From assembly GCA_036782775.1 (NCBI GenBank), contig DAIPYJ010000007.1:11261-75260 (forward strand): 64,000 nt of DNA, written 5' to 3'. The position numbers and the translations under genes are program-made. Shown piece by piece: positions 25,455 through 33,822 of the stretch. The notes below the pieces were generated by a model. It did no database searches and was not told the origin of the DNA. It saw only the letters and a program-made list of their open reading frames with translations. The stretch comes from CF-13 sp036782775 (GTDB taxonomy: Bacteria; Chloroflexota; Dormibacteria; CF-121). Position 1 is the first letter of the stretch, and the number at the start of each line of letters is the position of its first letter.

Positions 25455-26909
25455 TCAGACTCTCGCATGCAGGATCGCATCCTTCCGCACTTCCATAAAC
25501 GCCTGGAGCTGCTCATCGATTCCCGAGTCGAGACCGGGATCCGCGTAGTCCTTGAGCAGCTGCTTCCACTTCTCGTTGGCGACCCGGTCCGCGGTGCGGG
25601 CGCCCATCCGCTGCCAGCGATCATAGTTCTCGGTCGAGGAGATCATGGGCCGGTAGAAGCCGCTTCGGTAATGGCGCATCGTGTGCTCCGAGCCGAGGTG
25701 ATGACCGCCAGGGCCGACCTCGCGGATTCCGTCCATGGCGAAGCCTTCCTCGTCGAACGGCATGCCTTTCTCGAGCATCCACTCGAACATGCGCAAGGCC
25801 TCGACGTCGATGATGAACTTTTCGTAGGAGGCCAGCAACGCGCTCTCCAGCCAGCCCGCCGCGTGCAGCACAAAGTGCACGCCGCCGAGCACCGTCGGCC
25901 ACATGCACATCAGCGACTCGTAGGCGGCCTGCGCGTCCGGCGCTTTGGAGGAAGTCAGCGCTCCGCCGCCGCGAAATGGAATCTTGTAGTGGCGCGCCAT
26001 CTGGGCGCTGGCCAGGATGCCCATCGCCGACTCCGGCGTCCCGAACGCCGGGCTGCCCGACTGCATGTCGACATTGGTGAGAAAGGAGCCGTAGATGCAG
26101 GGCGCGCCCGGCCGGATCAGCTGGATCAGGGCGATCCCGGCCAGCGCTTCGGCGGTCTGCTGCGCCAGCGTGCCGGCGAGGCCCATCGGCGACATCGCGC
26201 CCGCCATCAAGAAGGGCGTGACGATCGCCGGCTGGCCCGCCGCCGCATATTCCATCAGCGCTCCAAGCATTCGATCGTCGTAGCGCAGCGGGCTGTTGAC
26301 GTTGATCAGCGCCAGCAGGGCCGGCGTCTTCTCGATGTTGGCGCGGCCCTTGAAGAGGATGGATGCCATCTCGATCGAATCGCGCGCGTTCTCCTCCGAG
26401 ATGACGCTCCCCATGAACGGTTTGTCGGTCCACCGGATGTGCGAGTAGACCATGTCGAGGTGCCGCGTTTCGAGCGGCAGGTCCTCGGGCTCGACGATCG
26501 TGCCACCGGCGCAATGCAGCTGCGGCGTTGCCTGCGCCATCTTGTCGAAGTTGGTGAAGTCGGTGATCGACGGATTGCGCCTCCCACGGTCGAGGTCGGT
26601 GATGAACGGCGGTCCGTAGACCGGCGCGTTGACCATGTGGTTGCCACCGATCGTGATCGTGTTTTTCGGATTGCGCGCCTGCACCTCGAAGCTCGGCGGC
26701 AGCGTTTTGATGGCTTCCTCGATGAAGGCCCGGTCGAAACGAACGCGCTGGTCCTCCACCTTCAGGCCGGCGCGGCGATAGATGTCGAGCGCGCGGGGAT
26801 GGAGGAAGTCGATGCCGATCTCCTCGAGGATCCCCATCGCGTGGTCGTGAATCTGCTGCACCTGCTCCCGGGAGAGCAGGTCATAGCGGGTCAGCGTATT
26901 AGTCCACAT
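25455..26909 (-). CDS. MttB-family corrinoid-dependent amine methyltransferase, non-pyrrolysine
   Basis: 484-residue TIM-barrel methyltransferase of the trimethylamine/quaternary-amine family (COG5598). The start MWTNTLTRYDLLSRE at 26909 is chosen because the sequence upstream resembles no family member and overlaps the alcohol dehydrogenase. There is no in-frame amber codon, so it belongs to the non-Pyl branch. Characterised members of that branch demethylate glycine betaine (MtgB), proline betaine or carnitine and pass the methyl to a corrinoid protein. The matching corrinoid protein and methyl-THF transferase are encoded at 41.7-44.7 kb. Glycine betaine is the favoured substrate from context. 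Confidence 0.88.
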   Translation of the reverse strand: MWTNTLTRYDLLSREQVQQIHDHAMGILEEIGIDFLHPRALDIYRRAGLKVEDQRVRFDRAFIEEAIKTLPPSFEVQARNPKNTITIGGNHMVNAPVYGPPFITDLDRGRRNPSITDFTNFDKMAQATPQLHCAGGTIVEPEDLPLETRHLDMVYSHIRWTDKPFMGSVISEENARDSIEMASILFKGRANIEKTPALLALINVNSPLRYDDRMLGALMEYAAAGQPAIVTPFLMAGAMSPMGLAGTLAQQTAEALAGIALIQLIRPGAPCIYGSFLTNVDMQSGSPAFGTPESAMGILASAQMARHYKIPFRGGGALTSSKAPDAQAAYESLMCMWPTVLGGVHFVLHAAGWLESALLASYEKFIIDVEALRMFEWMLEKGMPFDEEGFAMDGIREVGPGGHHLGSEHTMRHYRSGFYRPMISSTENYDRWQRMGARTADRVANEKWKQLLKDYADPGLDSGIDEQLQAFMEVRKDAILHARV

Positions 26910-26914
26910 GCCGA

Positions 26915-28132
26915 TCAGGAGCCGGCGTGCGCCAGCTGCCGCGCGACCTTGCGGTGGCGGCCGGCCTCGAAGGCGCGCGCGTAGATCCTTTCGTAGTTCT
27001 TGGCATCGACGTCCCGCGGGTTGCCGATCGTCTGTGAATCTTCCTCGGCTTTCTTGGCGAGCAGTGGAATTTCCTCTTCGGCAAACCCGAGCTCGTTGAG
27101 CGACGGGATGTCGAGGTCCTCGGTGAGCCGGTAGACGTACTCGACGGCGGCCTCGGCCGCCTGCCACATCGTCTTGTTCGTCAGGTCGAGGTTCAGCGCC
27201 TGCGCGATGCGGGCGAAGCGCTCCGGTTCGCCCGAATAGTTGTATTCCATGACCGGTGCCAGCAGCCGCCCGGTGAGCGCCCCATGCGGCGCGTCGTGCA
27301 CGCCTCCGGCGCTCTGGCTCATGGCGTGGGCGGCGCCGGCGGAGTCAGTGCCGTAGGCGAGGCCGGCGAGCATCGCCGCCATGCTCATGTGGTAGCGAGC
27401 CTCGAGGTTGTGCCCCTGCGAGTAGGCAACCCGCAGCCAGCGCGCGCAGTATTCCATCGCGTGCAGCGCGACGGCGTCGGTGAACGGCTGATGGTAGGCC
27501 ATCGTGTAGCACTCGATGGCGTGCGTCAACGCGTCCATCCCGGTTCCGGCGGTGACGCCCGACGGCAGATTGACGCTCAGTTGCGGGTCGATCAGCGCCA
27601 CCCAGGCGGCGATGTTCGGCATGCCACCGACGTTGAACTTGATCTTCCGGTCGGGGTCGGTGATGACCGCCCATAGGGTCACCTCACTTCCCGTTCCGGC
27701 GGTGGTGGGGACGGCGACCAGCGGTGGAATGCGCGAATGGATGGGCTGTTTGCCCCACTCGTAGTCGACGATGCTGCCGCCGTGCACGGCGACCACCCCG
27801 ATCCCCTTGGCGCAGTCGATCGAGCTCCCGCCGCCGATGGCGACCATCCCGTCGCAGCGCTCGCTCTTGTAATAGGCGGCGCCCGCATCGACCAGCCGGA
27901 TGGCAGGGTTGGCGCGCACCTGGTCGTAGGTGACAGGGTCGAGACCGGCGGCGCGAAGCGGCTGGAGTGCTTCCTCGAGCAATCCCGCTTTGACGATGCC
28001 CTGGTCGGTGACGACCAGCGGGCGTTTGACGTTGAGCGCGGCCGTCTCCGAGCCGAGCTGGCCGATCGCGCCGATGGCGTGCGCCATCCGGGTTGGCGAT
28101 TGGTAGGCCTTCAGGACATTGTCAAGCACCAA
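26915..28132 (-). CDS. Type III (iron-family) alcohol dehydrogenase, possible choline dehydrogenase
   Basis: 405 residues with the NAD-binding GGGSSIDCAKG and PTTAGTGSEVT motifs of iron-family dehydrogenases. Metal ligands Asp and His are seen in GTGMDALTHAIE and a His in DAPHG. The position usually holding another His (in HAMAH) reads HAMSQS, so one ligand appears to be Gln; metal use may differ. Bacillus GbsB is a type III choline dehydrogenase paired with an aldehyde dehydrogenase, which this operon mirrors. Methanol or another alcohol is possible. Starts at TTG 28132 or GTG 28129; a GGAGG lies 11 nt before the TTG. Confidence 0.88.
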   Translation of the reverse strand: MVLDNVLKAYQSPTRMAHAIGAIGQLGSETAALNVKRPLVVTDQGIVKAGLLEEALQPLRAAGLDPVTYDQVRANPAIRLVDAGAAYYKSERCDGMVAIGGGSSIDCAKGIGVVAVHGGSIVDYEWGKQPIHSRIPPLVAVPTTAGTGSEVTLWAVITDPDRKIKFNVGGMPNIAAWVALIDPQLSVNLPSGVTAGTGMDALTHAIECYTMAYHQPFTDAVALHAMEYCARWLRVAYSQGHNLEARYHMSMAAMLAGLAYGTDSAGAAHAMSQSAGGVHDAPHGALTGRLLAPVMEYNYSGEPERFARIAQALNLDLTNKTMWQAAEAAVEYVYRLTEDLDIPSLNELGFAEEEIPLLAKKAEEDSQTIGNPRDVDAKNYERIYARAFEAGRHRKVARQLAHAGS

Positions 28133-28162
28133 CGAAATTCATCCTCCTTCGATTTGACGCAC

Positions 28163-28186
28163 GGGCGGAGCACTTGCGCTCCGCCC
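28163..28186. terminator. 9-bp hairpin between permease and alcohol dehydrogenase genes
   Basis: GGGCGGAGC-ACTTGC-GCTCCGCCC followed by TTTT on the plus strand, a classic intrinsic-terminator look. No plus-strand gene ends here. On the minus strand, where the operon runs, there is no U-run, so it may only attenuate or protect mRNA ends. Confidence 0.45.
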
Positions 28187-28198
28187 TTTTCTCGACGA

Positions 28199-29830
28199 TT
28201 ACTCGACTGGAATCTCGCGATGGATCGCACGCAGGTCGATGCCTTGCGAGCGACGGTAGAAGAAGGCGCCAACGTAGACGATGAGCGCGAGCGCGTACAT
28301 CGCTCCGAGGTAGATAAACGACTTCGAGTTGTTCAAGCCGTAGGTGGAGTTCGTCAACCAGGCCCACAGGTTGAAGACGAGGAAGATCCCCATGACCGCC
28401 GCCGACAGCGTGATCACCGGCACGCCGGCGATGCGAAGGTCCCTGATCGGCGAGTTGTTGAAGATATGCGGCCGTCTCCAGGGCAGGATCGCGGAGGCGA
28501 CGATCGTCCCCAGGTAGGTGACGGCGATGACGAGGGTGGCGTCGAGGACCAGGGTGCTGAATCCGTTCAGGTAGGCGTACAGCGCGCTGACCACCAGCGC
28601 CGGGACCACCATCAAGAGCAGCGCGCCGTAGGGGACGCGTCGCTTGGCCGAGATGTTTGCGGCCCACTCCGGGAGCACGCGGTCGAAGGCCGCGGCAAAG
28701 ATGACGCGAGTCGAGGAGAGGAAGAGTGTGCCGGACCAGCCCCAGAACCAGACGCTCATGACCGCGAGGAGGACGAACTGGAAAGCGCGGTTGTCGACCA
28801 GCCAGCCGGTCAGCATCACCGGATGCGGCCAGATTGGAATCGGCGCGTTCGGGACCCCGTTGATGTTGTTGTAGAGAGCGGCCTGAAAGAATTCCCAGCC
28901 GATCGTCTTGGCGAAGAGCAGTAGGACCACCGCGGACAGAATGACGGTCGCCCAGAGGCCCCAAAACATGCTGCTGAAGATGCGCCGGTAATCGCGCGTC
29001 CCCCGAACTTCGCCATAGAGCGTGGCCCCCCAGTTGGGCCAGAGCAGATAGAAGAGGAGGAAGGGGACGATGGTCGCGGTTGGGAGCAGGTCAAAGGCAT
29101 TGAAGCCGGTCTTGCCGTAGCCCGCCTTGACCGCGACGTCGATCGTCTTCTGATAGACGTCGCCGCTGGTGCCGAAAATGGCGGCCGATTGCTTATTGAT
29201 GGCTGCCTGCATCGCGTGCTGGTCGTTGAAGAGCAGCAGCAGCGCCATAACAGCCAGTCCCGCCAGCCCGACGTAGAAACAGAACTTCTGGATGCGGGCG
29301 TAGCCTTCCATGCCCATGGTGACGTAGACGCTCACGAACGCCAGCACGATCAGGCAGGCGACGAAAAGGCCCGTCCCGGTGCTGGGGCTGAAGAAGGTAG
29401 CCCAGTCAGTGCGGCCGATGGTCGCCGTCAACGGAGCCAGCACCTGCTGGTTGAGGATGCCGGCATAAATCGGCGTCCAGTGCCAGAGGATGAACCACCA
29501 GCCCGTCATCGAGAGGACGAAGGCCGGGCCACCTCCGAGCACGCGGCTCTGCCAGGTGTAATCTCCGCCGGCCCGCGGCATCGCCGCCACCAGGGCCGCA
29601 TAGGTGATGACCAGGAATGAGACGAAGACACCCGTACCAGCCAGGGCAACCAGAACATTGCCGCCGCTGACGGCGCTGATAAACCCGAACGCGCCAAATC
29701 CAAGCGCGACGAGGTTGACCGACATGAATGAATAGACGAAGGCGTCGAAGCCGGACCACGCCTTGACGAGGCCGGTGGCGTTGCGTAAGAACAGCGTCTG
29801 CCGCGGCGGAGCTGCTGTCGTTGTCGCCAT
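28199..29830 (-). CDS. APC-superfamily amino acid/amine permease
   Basis: 543-residue polytopic transporter with about 12 to 14 helices. The first helices carry the APC pattern (ATGLVKAWSGFDAFVYSF, then PRAGGDYTW, the conserved motif after helix 2). APC members are mostly cation- or proton-driven amino acid or polyamine importers. Operon context suggests uptake of a methylated amine, choline or a related amino acid, although betaine uptake is more often by BCCT or ABC systems. A clear GGAGG lies 5 nt before the ATG. Confidence 0.88.
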   Translation of the reverse strand: MATTTAAPPRQTLFLRNATGLVKAWSGFDAFVYSFMSVNLVALGFGAFGFISAVSGGNVLVALAGTGVFVSFLVITYAALVAAMPRAGGDYTWQSRVLGGGPAFVLSMTGWWFILWHWTPIYAGILNQQVLAPLTATIGRTDWATFFSPSTGTGLFVACLIVLAFVSVYVTMGMEGYARIQKFCFYVGLAGLAVMALLLLFNDQHAMQAAINKQSAAIFGTSGDVYQKTIDVAVKAGYGKTGFNAFDLLPTATIVPFLLFYLLWPNWGATLYGEVRGTRDYRRIFSSMFWGLWATVILSAVVLLLFAKTIGWEFFQAALYNNINGVPNAPIPIWPHPVMLTGWLVDNRAFQFVLLAVMSVWFWGWSGTLFLSSTRVIFAAAFDRVLPEWAANISAKRRVPYGALLLMVVPALVVSALYAYLNGFSTLVLDATLVIAVTYLGTIVASAILPWRRPHIFNNSPIRDLRIAGVPVITLSAAVMGIFLVFNLWAWLTNSTYGLNNSKSFIYLGAMYALALIVYVGAFFYRRSQGIDLRAIHREIPVE

Positions 29831-29904
29831 GTTTACCTCCGTTTGGATTGATTCCCGCAGTACGCTCTGATCAACGCTGCGTTTTTGCTTTAGATCTTCA
29901 CCTC

Positions 29905-30837
29905 CTAGCCGTTGACCAGCTGGTAGTTCTTGATGCCTTTTTTCTGGTCGAGCTCGATGACTGACGCCAGCAAGAGGCCTTCTTCGTAAGCGCTGCCGGG
30001 ATTGATGGCCAGGGTTTTTCCGATACGCGTGATCCCCTTGCCTTCGTGGATGTGGCCGTGGAGCGAAAGCAGCGGCTGGTATTTATCGATCGCCTCGCGA
30101 ACCGCCATCGAGCCCACATGCCGGAGCGCCCGGCCGCCGTGCATCGGACGCAGATTCTCATCCAAAGCCGGCGCCTCGTCGAGATTGGTTCCGTAGGGGG
30201 GCGGATGAAAGTTGAAGATCGCGCGGCTCATGTCCTTGATCTCCCGGATCATCGGCTCCATCCGTTTCGTCAGCTCTTCCTCGGGCGCCTCGCGATAGGT
30301 GTGCCAGGGTGTTGGATTGGCCCACCCCGACGCGATCATCTCGTAGCCGCCGATATCGATACACCGTCCCTCCGCCAGCTCAACCCGCTTCGCATTTGCG
30401 ATGACCTCATCGATCTCGATCTCGTCATCGTTGCCGGGAGCCACGAAGACACGGATCTTGCTGTCTTTGAGCTTCTCCTCGGCGAGTTGCATCCAGCGCT
30501 CGACCGTCTTGCACATCTCTTCGGTGAAGAGGGTCTGAACCTTCTGCGGATCCTGCTCGAGCTCGGCGACCTGCGCCGACGTCATTCGAACCGGGTAGTA
30601 GCCCTTGCGCTGGACCTGAGTCTCCACATCGGCAACCTCATCGCGATGCACCCGCTGTGAGACGCCGGACAGGGTCAGCTCATAGCTGTCGCCATCCTCG
30701 ACCAGCGGGATCATGGCTTTGCCTGTCATGTCGCCGCCGCAGATCAGGACGTCGGCGTTGAAGAACTTTGCGGCATTGAGGAATTTGCGCCAGCAGACCT
30801 CCGATCCGTGCAGGTCGGTCGCGTAGAAAACTCTCAC
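29905..30837 (-). CDS. Calcineurin-like metallophosphoesterase
   Basis: 310 residues with the full dinuclear metal-site set: ATDLHGS, GGDMTGK, PGNDDE and LHGHIHEG. Members hydrolyse phosphomonoesters or diesters. It lies in the betaine-type operon between the GntR regulator and the permease. One possibility is release of choline from a phosphodiester such as glycerophosphocholine, as done by some metallophosphoesterases; this is only inferred from location. GTG start at 30837, 9 bp after the regulator gene. Confidence 0.85.
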   Translation of the reverse strand: MRVFYATDLHGSEVCWRKFLNAAKFFNADVLICGGDMTGKAMIPLVEDGDSYELTLSGVSQRVHRDEVADVETQVQRKGYYPVRMTSAQVAELEQDPQKVQTLFTEEMCKTVERWMQLAEEKLKDSKIRVFVAPGNDDEIEIDEVIANAKRVELAEGRCIDIGGYEMIASGWANPTPWHTYREAPEEELTKRMEPMIREIKDMSRAIFNFHPPPYGTNLDEAPALDENLRPMHGGRALRHVGSMAVREAIDKYQPLLSLHGHIHEGKGITRIGKTLAINPGSAYEEGLLLASVIELDQKKGIKNYQLVNG

Positions 30838-30846
30838 CTCTTCCTC

Positions 30847-31560
30847 CTACAGCACTTTCCGAATCGCTTGCTCGAAGCCGCTGACGTGCTGGCGCATCAG
30901 CACGGCCGCCCGATCGCCGTCACGGGCCACGATCGCCGCCAGCAGCTGGCGATGCTCTTCCACCGCCGCCTTGAGGCGCACCCCCCGGTCGAGCGCGAGG
31001 AACCAGATGCGCAGGCTCAGGTTGAAGTTCTCTTCCAGCATCGTCGTGAGAAAGCTGTTGCGGGTTGCCTGGTAAACCTGCCCGTGGATCTGCTGGTCGA
31101 GGCGCATCAGCGTGTGCACGTCCGAGTCATCGATCGTGTCGAGCTCGGCCATCAGGCTTTCCATCCGAGCCCGCTCGCGGGCGGTGGCGCGCTCGGCGGC
31201 CAGGCGCGCGGCACACCCTTCCAGCTCGATCCGGACTTCGGTCAGCCGGTGCAGGTCGGTGAGGTTGATGTCGCAGACGAAGGTGCCGCGGTGAGGAACG
31301 AAGCTGACCAGGTTCTCGTGCGCGAGACGCTGCAAGGCCTCGCGAATGGGCGTCCGTCCCAATCCGAGCTGCTCGCGCAGGCGGCCCTCCTCGATCACCG
31401 AGCCCGGGGCCAGTTGCAAGGTCACGATCTGATCCCGGATCAACAGGTAGGCTCGCTCGCTCTGCGAGCGTGCGGATGCCGATTGCAGCACGACCGTGTG
31501 CAACGGCGCGCTGGTCGAGCGCGGCCGCAGCGGACGAGCGGTTCTTAGTTCGCTCGCCAA
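30847..31560 (-). CDS. GntR-family transcriptional regulator (FadR/FCD type)
   Basis: 237 residues: a winged helix at about 45-110 (RLREQLGLGRTPIREALQRL) and an FCD ligand-binding domain with candidate metal/ligand residues (RLDQQIHGQVYQ, VEEHRQLL, MRQHVSGF). The TTG start at 31560, preceded by GGAGGGG, is chosen because a longer reading from 31644 would translate through the direct repeats upstream. First gene of the minus-strand operon, so it probably controls the permease, dehydrogenase and methyltransferase genes and itself. FCD ligands are usually small acids; betaine or glycine derivatives are a guess. Confidence 0.85.
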   Translation of the reverse strand: MASELRTARPLRPRSTSAPLHTVVLQSASARSQSERAYLLIRDQIVTLQLAPGSVIEEGRLREQLGLGRTPIREALQRLAHENLVSFVPHRGTFVCDINLTDLHRLTEVRIELEGCAARLAAERATARERARMESLMAELDTIDDSDVHTLMRLDQQIHGQVYQATRNSFLTTMLEENFNLSLRIWFLALDRGVRLKAAVEEHRQLLAAIVARDGDRAAVLMRQHVSGFEQAIRKVL

Positions 31561-31576
31561 GGCTTCCCCTCCCTTG

Positions 31577-31610
31577 TATATCGGCCGTACATCACGGATA
31601 TATCGGCCGT
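31577..31610. promoter_or_regulatory. Twin direct repeats, candidate GntR operator
   Basis: TATATCGGCCGT occurs at 31577-31588 and again at 31599-31610, exactly 22 bp apart (two helical turns), just upstream of the chosen gntR start. The first copy lies within TGTA-N9-TACA, a GntR-like dyad. It sits between divergent genes and could repress both. Confidence 0.55.
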
Positions 31611-31687
31611 TCCGAACGCTAGCACGAGGTCGAAGAGTGGTCAAGGACTTTTGTGCGAAAACCGAGGCAGCGTGCTATGAAAGACGA

Positions 31688-32122
31688 ATGCCGACGGTGC
31701 ATTTCCAGGTTGAGACCGATCAGCCACCCGAACGGGTCCTGGCGCTGCTAACGGACTTCAGTGATCGCCGGCCGGAGCTGTATGGAAACATCGATCGGGG
31801 CCATTTCAAGGTGCATGGCCAGGGCCCGGGTTGGGCGGACGTCACTGAGGGGAACGTTTTGGCCTGGGAGCGCAGCCATTACGACTGGGATGCCTCGAGT
31901 GGGCAGGTCACCGTCCAAACCGTCGAGTCGGACAGCTGGCGTCCGGGGAGCCGCTGGGAATATCGCCTGCAGCCTCGGGCGAACGGTGGCACGCAGGTCG
32001 ACGTCACGGTCGTTCGGCTGCCGCGCACCCTGCGCGGTCGGCTGATCGCGATCGGCCTCCCCTTCCTGGGGCGCCGGGTCCTCCGGCGCGATCTGGAGCG
32101 CGTCCTTCGCACGAGCCAGTAG
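31688..32122 (+). CDS. SRPBCC-family ligand-binding protein
   Basis: 144 residues with the START/polyketide-cyclase-like fold: an N-terminal strand PTVHFQVETDQPPERVLALL, the Trp/Tyr-rich mid-section and a basic C-terminal helix (LRRDLERVLR). Proteins of this fold bind hydrophobic ligands, and no specific function can be read. ATG 31688 is chosen over upstream codons because the fold starts there and the upstream region holds the gntR operator. Confidence 0.7.
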   Translation: MPTVHFQVETDQPPERVLALLTDFSDRRPELYGNIDRGHFKVHGQGPGWADVTEGNVLAWERSHYDWDASSGQVTVQTVESDSWRPGSRWEYRLQPRANGGTQVDVTVVRLPRTLRGRLIAIGLPFLGRRVLRRDLERVLRTSQ

Positions 32123-32166
32123 TTCGATACCCTCCGCCCCCCTGGGGCGTTGCATGGAGGAAGCGG

Positions 32167-33123
32167 ATGGCAAGCGTTGAGCGGCTCCGAACGGCGGGCG
32201 CTCGACCGTTCCCAGGGAGGCGGCTTGCCATCCGTCTCGCGCTTGCGATCATCCTCCTTGTGGTGCTGATTTATGCGGCGGTCTCGCTGGGCATGGCCTA
32301 TCAGCTCACGCTGGGCAACCACAAGCCGCTCGGCGCCGACGGCAGCATCGTCGAGACGCCGTTCGAGAACGTCAGCTTCCCAAGCCGAGTCGATGCCATC
32401 ACCTTGCGTGGCTGGCTCTTCAGGGCGCCGTCGCTGACCGGGCGAAGCGCGGTCATCGTGCACGGCTTCCGGCAGAACCGGGTGAATGCCGACCTCGATG
32501 CCGTCGATCTGAGCAAAAGCCTGCTGGCGCATGGCTATGACGTCCTGCTCTTCGACCTGCGGTCCTGCGGGACCAGCAGTGGGGACCGGTTCACGCTCGG
32601 CACCCTCGAACCGCGGGACCTGCTTGGCGCCTATGACTTCTTGCTGAGACGGCACTACAGCCCCGGAAAGATGGCGATCATCGGCGACAGCGAGGGAGCC
32701 GCGACCGTGATCGGCGCCGCCAAGGACCTCGGCGCGGTGGGCGCGCTGGTGGCGGATAGCAGCTTTGCCGAGCTCAAGCCGATCATCGACATGCACCTGC
32801 CGCAGAACACCAGCCTTCCGCCGATCTTCTTTCCAGGCGGCGAGATTGCCAGCGAGCTGTTTGGCCTCGATCCGTTCCTGCGGCCGGTGGACGAGATTCG
32901 GGCGCTACCCTCGCGAGCCTTCCTCTTTTTCCATGGAAGCGCCGACGGCTACGTTCCGCTCTCCCATGCCAGAGAACTGAAAGATGCGTCGGCGAATCCA
33001 GAGTCAGAGCTGGTGATCGTCACCGGAGCTGACCACGTGAAGAGCTACCGGACGAATCCGACTCTCTATCTTGCGAGGCTCTACCAATTCCTCGACCAGC
33101 AGATCGCCGAGCGCGGCGGCTGA
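32167..33123 (+). CDS. Membrane-anchored alpha/beta hydrolase
   Basis: 318 residues. An N-terminal helix (about 22-45) anchors a hydrolase domain with HGFRQN (oxyanion loop), nucleophile Ser in GDSEGA, Asp in FHGSADGYVP and His in GADHVKS, so the triad is complete. Resembles BAAT/YqkD-type esterases; the substrate is unknown. The ATG is preceded by GGAGGAAG. A TACCCT box upstream is a possible -10. Confidence 0.88.
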   Translation: MASVERLRTAGARPFPGRRLAIRLALAIILLVVLIYAAVSLGMAYQLTLGNHKPLGADGSIVETPFENVSFPSRVDAITLRGWLFRAPSLTGRSAVIVHGFRQNRVNADLDAVDLSKSLLAHGYDVLLFDLRSCGTSSGDRFTLGTLEPRDLLGAYDFLLRRHYSPGKMAIIGDSEGAATVIGAAKDLGAVGALVADSSFAELKPIIDMHLPQNTSLPPIFFPGGEIASELFGLDPFLRPVDEIRALPSRAFLFFHGSADGYVPLSHARELKDASANPESELVIVTGADHVKSYRTNPTLYLARLYQFLDQQIAERGG

Positions 33124-33128
33124 CAGGC

Positions 33129-33773
33129 TTAGTCTGCGAGGTTGGCCCAGGAGGGGGTCGCAACGGTAAGGAACTCGCCAGCGCCGGGAGCCATGACGAG
33201 CGCGACGAGCGCCGTCGAGATCCGGTCTGCCCCGAGGACGAAATCCACGCAGCCGCTCGCGATCGCGCTGGCGGGCATCTGGTGACTGTCAGCCGTGGAT
33301 GGGTCCTGGGCAAGGGTGCGGCCGCCGGCTCGCTTGACTGCGCGCACTCCCCGGGTGCCGTCCCGACCGGTGCCGCTCAAAATCACGGCGATGGTGGCCG
33401 AGCCGTGCTTCGCCGATGCACTGCAGAGGAGTTCGTCGCCGTCATGGGCAGTGCCGTCCGTGTGGCACAAGAGGAGGCAATCGGAGCTATCGAGCCGAGC
33501 CGTCTCGCCGGGGGGGATGACGGTCACCCCGGCCTGCGCTAACCGGCCGTTGCCGCCGGTTCGAACCGGCAGCCGGGTGCGGGAGGCGAGCAGCCGCGTG
33601 AGCCGATCCAGATCATCGGTGGCGCGCGCGTGGCGGACGACGAGCACCGGCAGCGGAAAATTGGCTGGGAGTCCTCCGAGCACGGCGGCCATCGGCTCCA
33701 GGCCGCCGAGCGAACTGACCATCACCACCACGCCCGTTCCCGAAGTTCGTGGCTTATGTACGGCGGCTGACAT
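33129..33773 (-). CDS. Stand-alone CheB-type methylesterase domain protein
   Basis: 214 residues corresponding to the catalytic domain of CheB without a receiver domain. The N-terminal strand VVVMVSSLGGLEPM holds the expected Ser, VLVVRHARATDD the His, and ILSGTGRDGTRGV the Asp. No CheR or chemoreceptor gene is nearby, so the target need not be a chemoreceptor. ATG at 33773 is chosen at the start of the domain. It diverges from a Crp-family gene 50 bp away. Confidence 0.78.
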   Translation of the reverse strand: MSAAVHKPRTSGTGVVVMVSSLGGLEPMAAVLGGLPANFPLPVLVVRHARATDDLDRLTRLLASRTRLPVRTGGNGRLAQAGVTVIPPGETARLDSSDCLLLCHTDGTAHDGDELLCSASAKHGSATIAVILSGTGRDGTRGVRAVKRAGGRTLAQDPSTADSHQMPASAIASGCVDFVLGADRISTALVALVMAPGAGEFLTVATPSWANLAD

Positions 33774-33822
33774 TGTTTGCTGAATCTTATCATCCTGCGT
33801 CAGCGACCGTACAGATGCGGGT

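Noticed and set aside
25621..26514. A second frame in the MttB-family gene, and a long upstream extension of that gene to 27167
   Set aside because: The extension lies inside the alcohol dehydrogenase gene in another frame and is Arg/Pro/Gly-rich noise. The family N-terminus starts at 26909.
25455..26909. Pyrrolysine-type MttB
   Set aside because: There is no in-frame amber codon in the gene and no pyl genes are seen, so it is a non-Pyl member.
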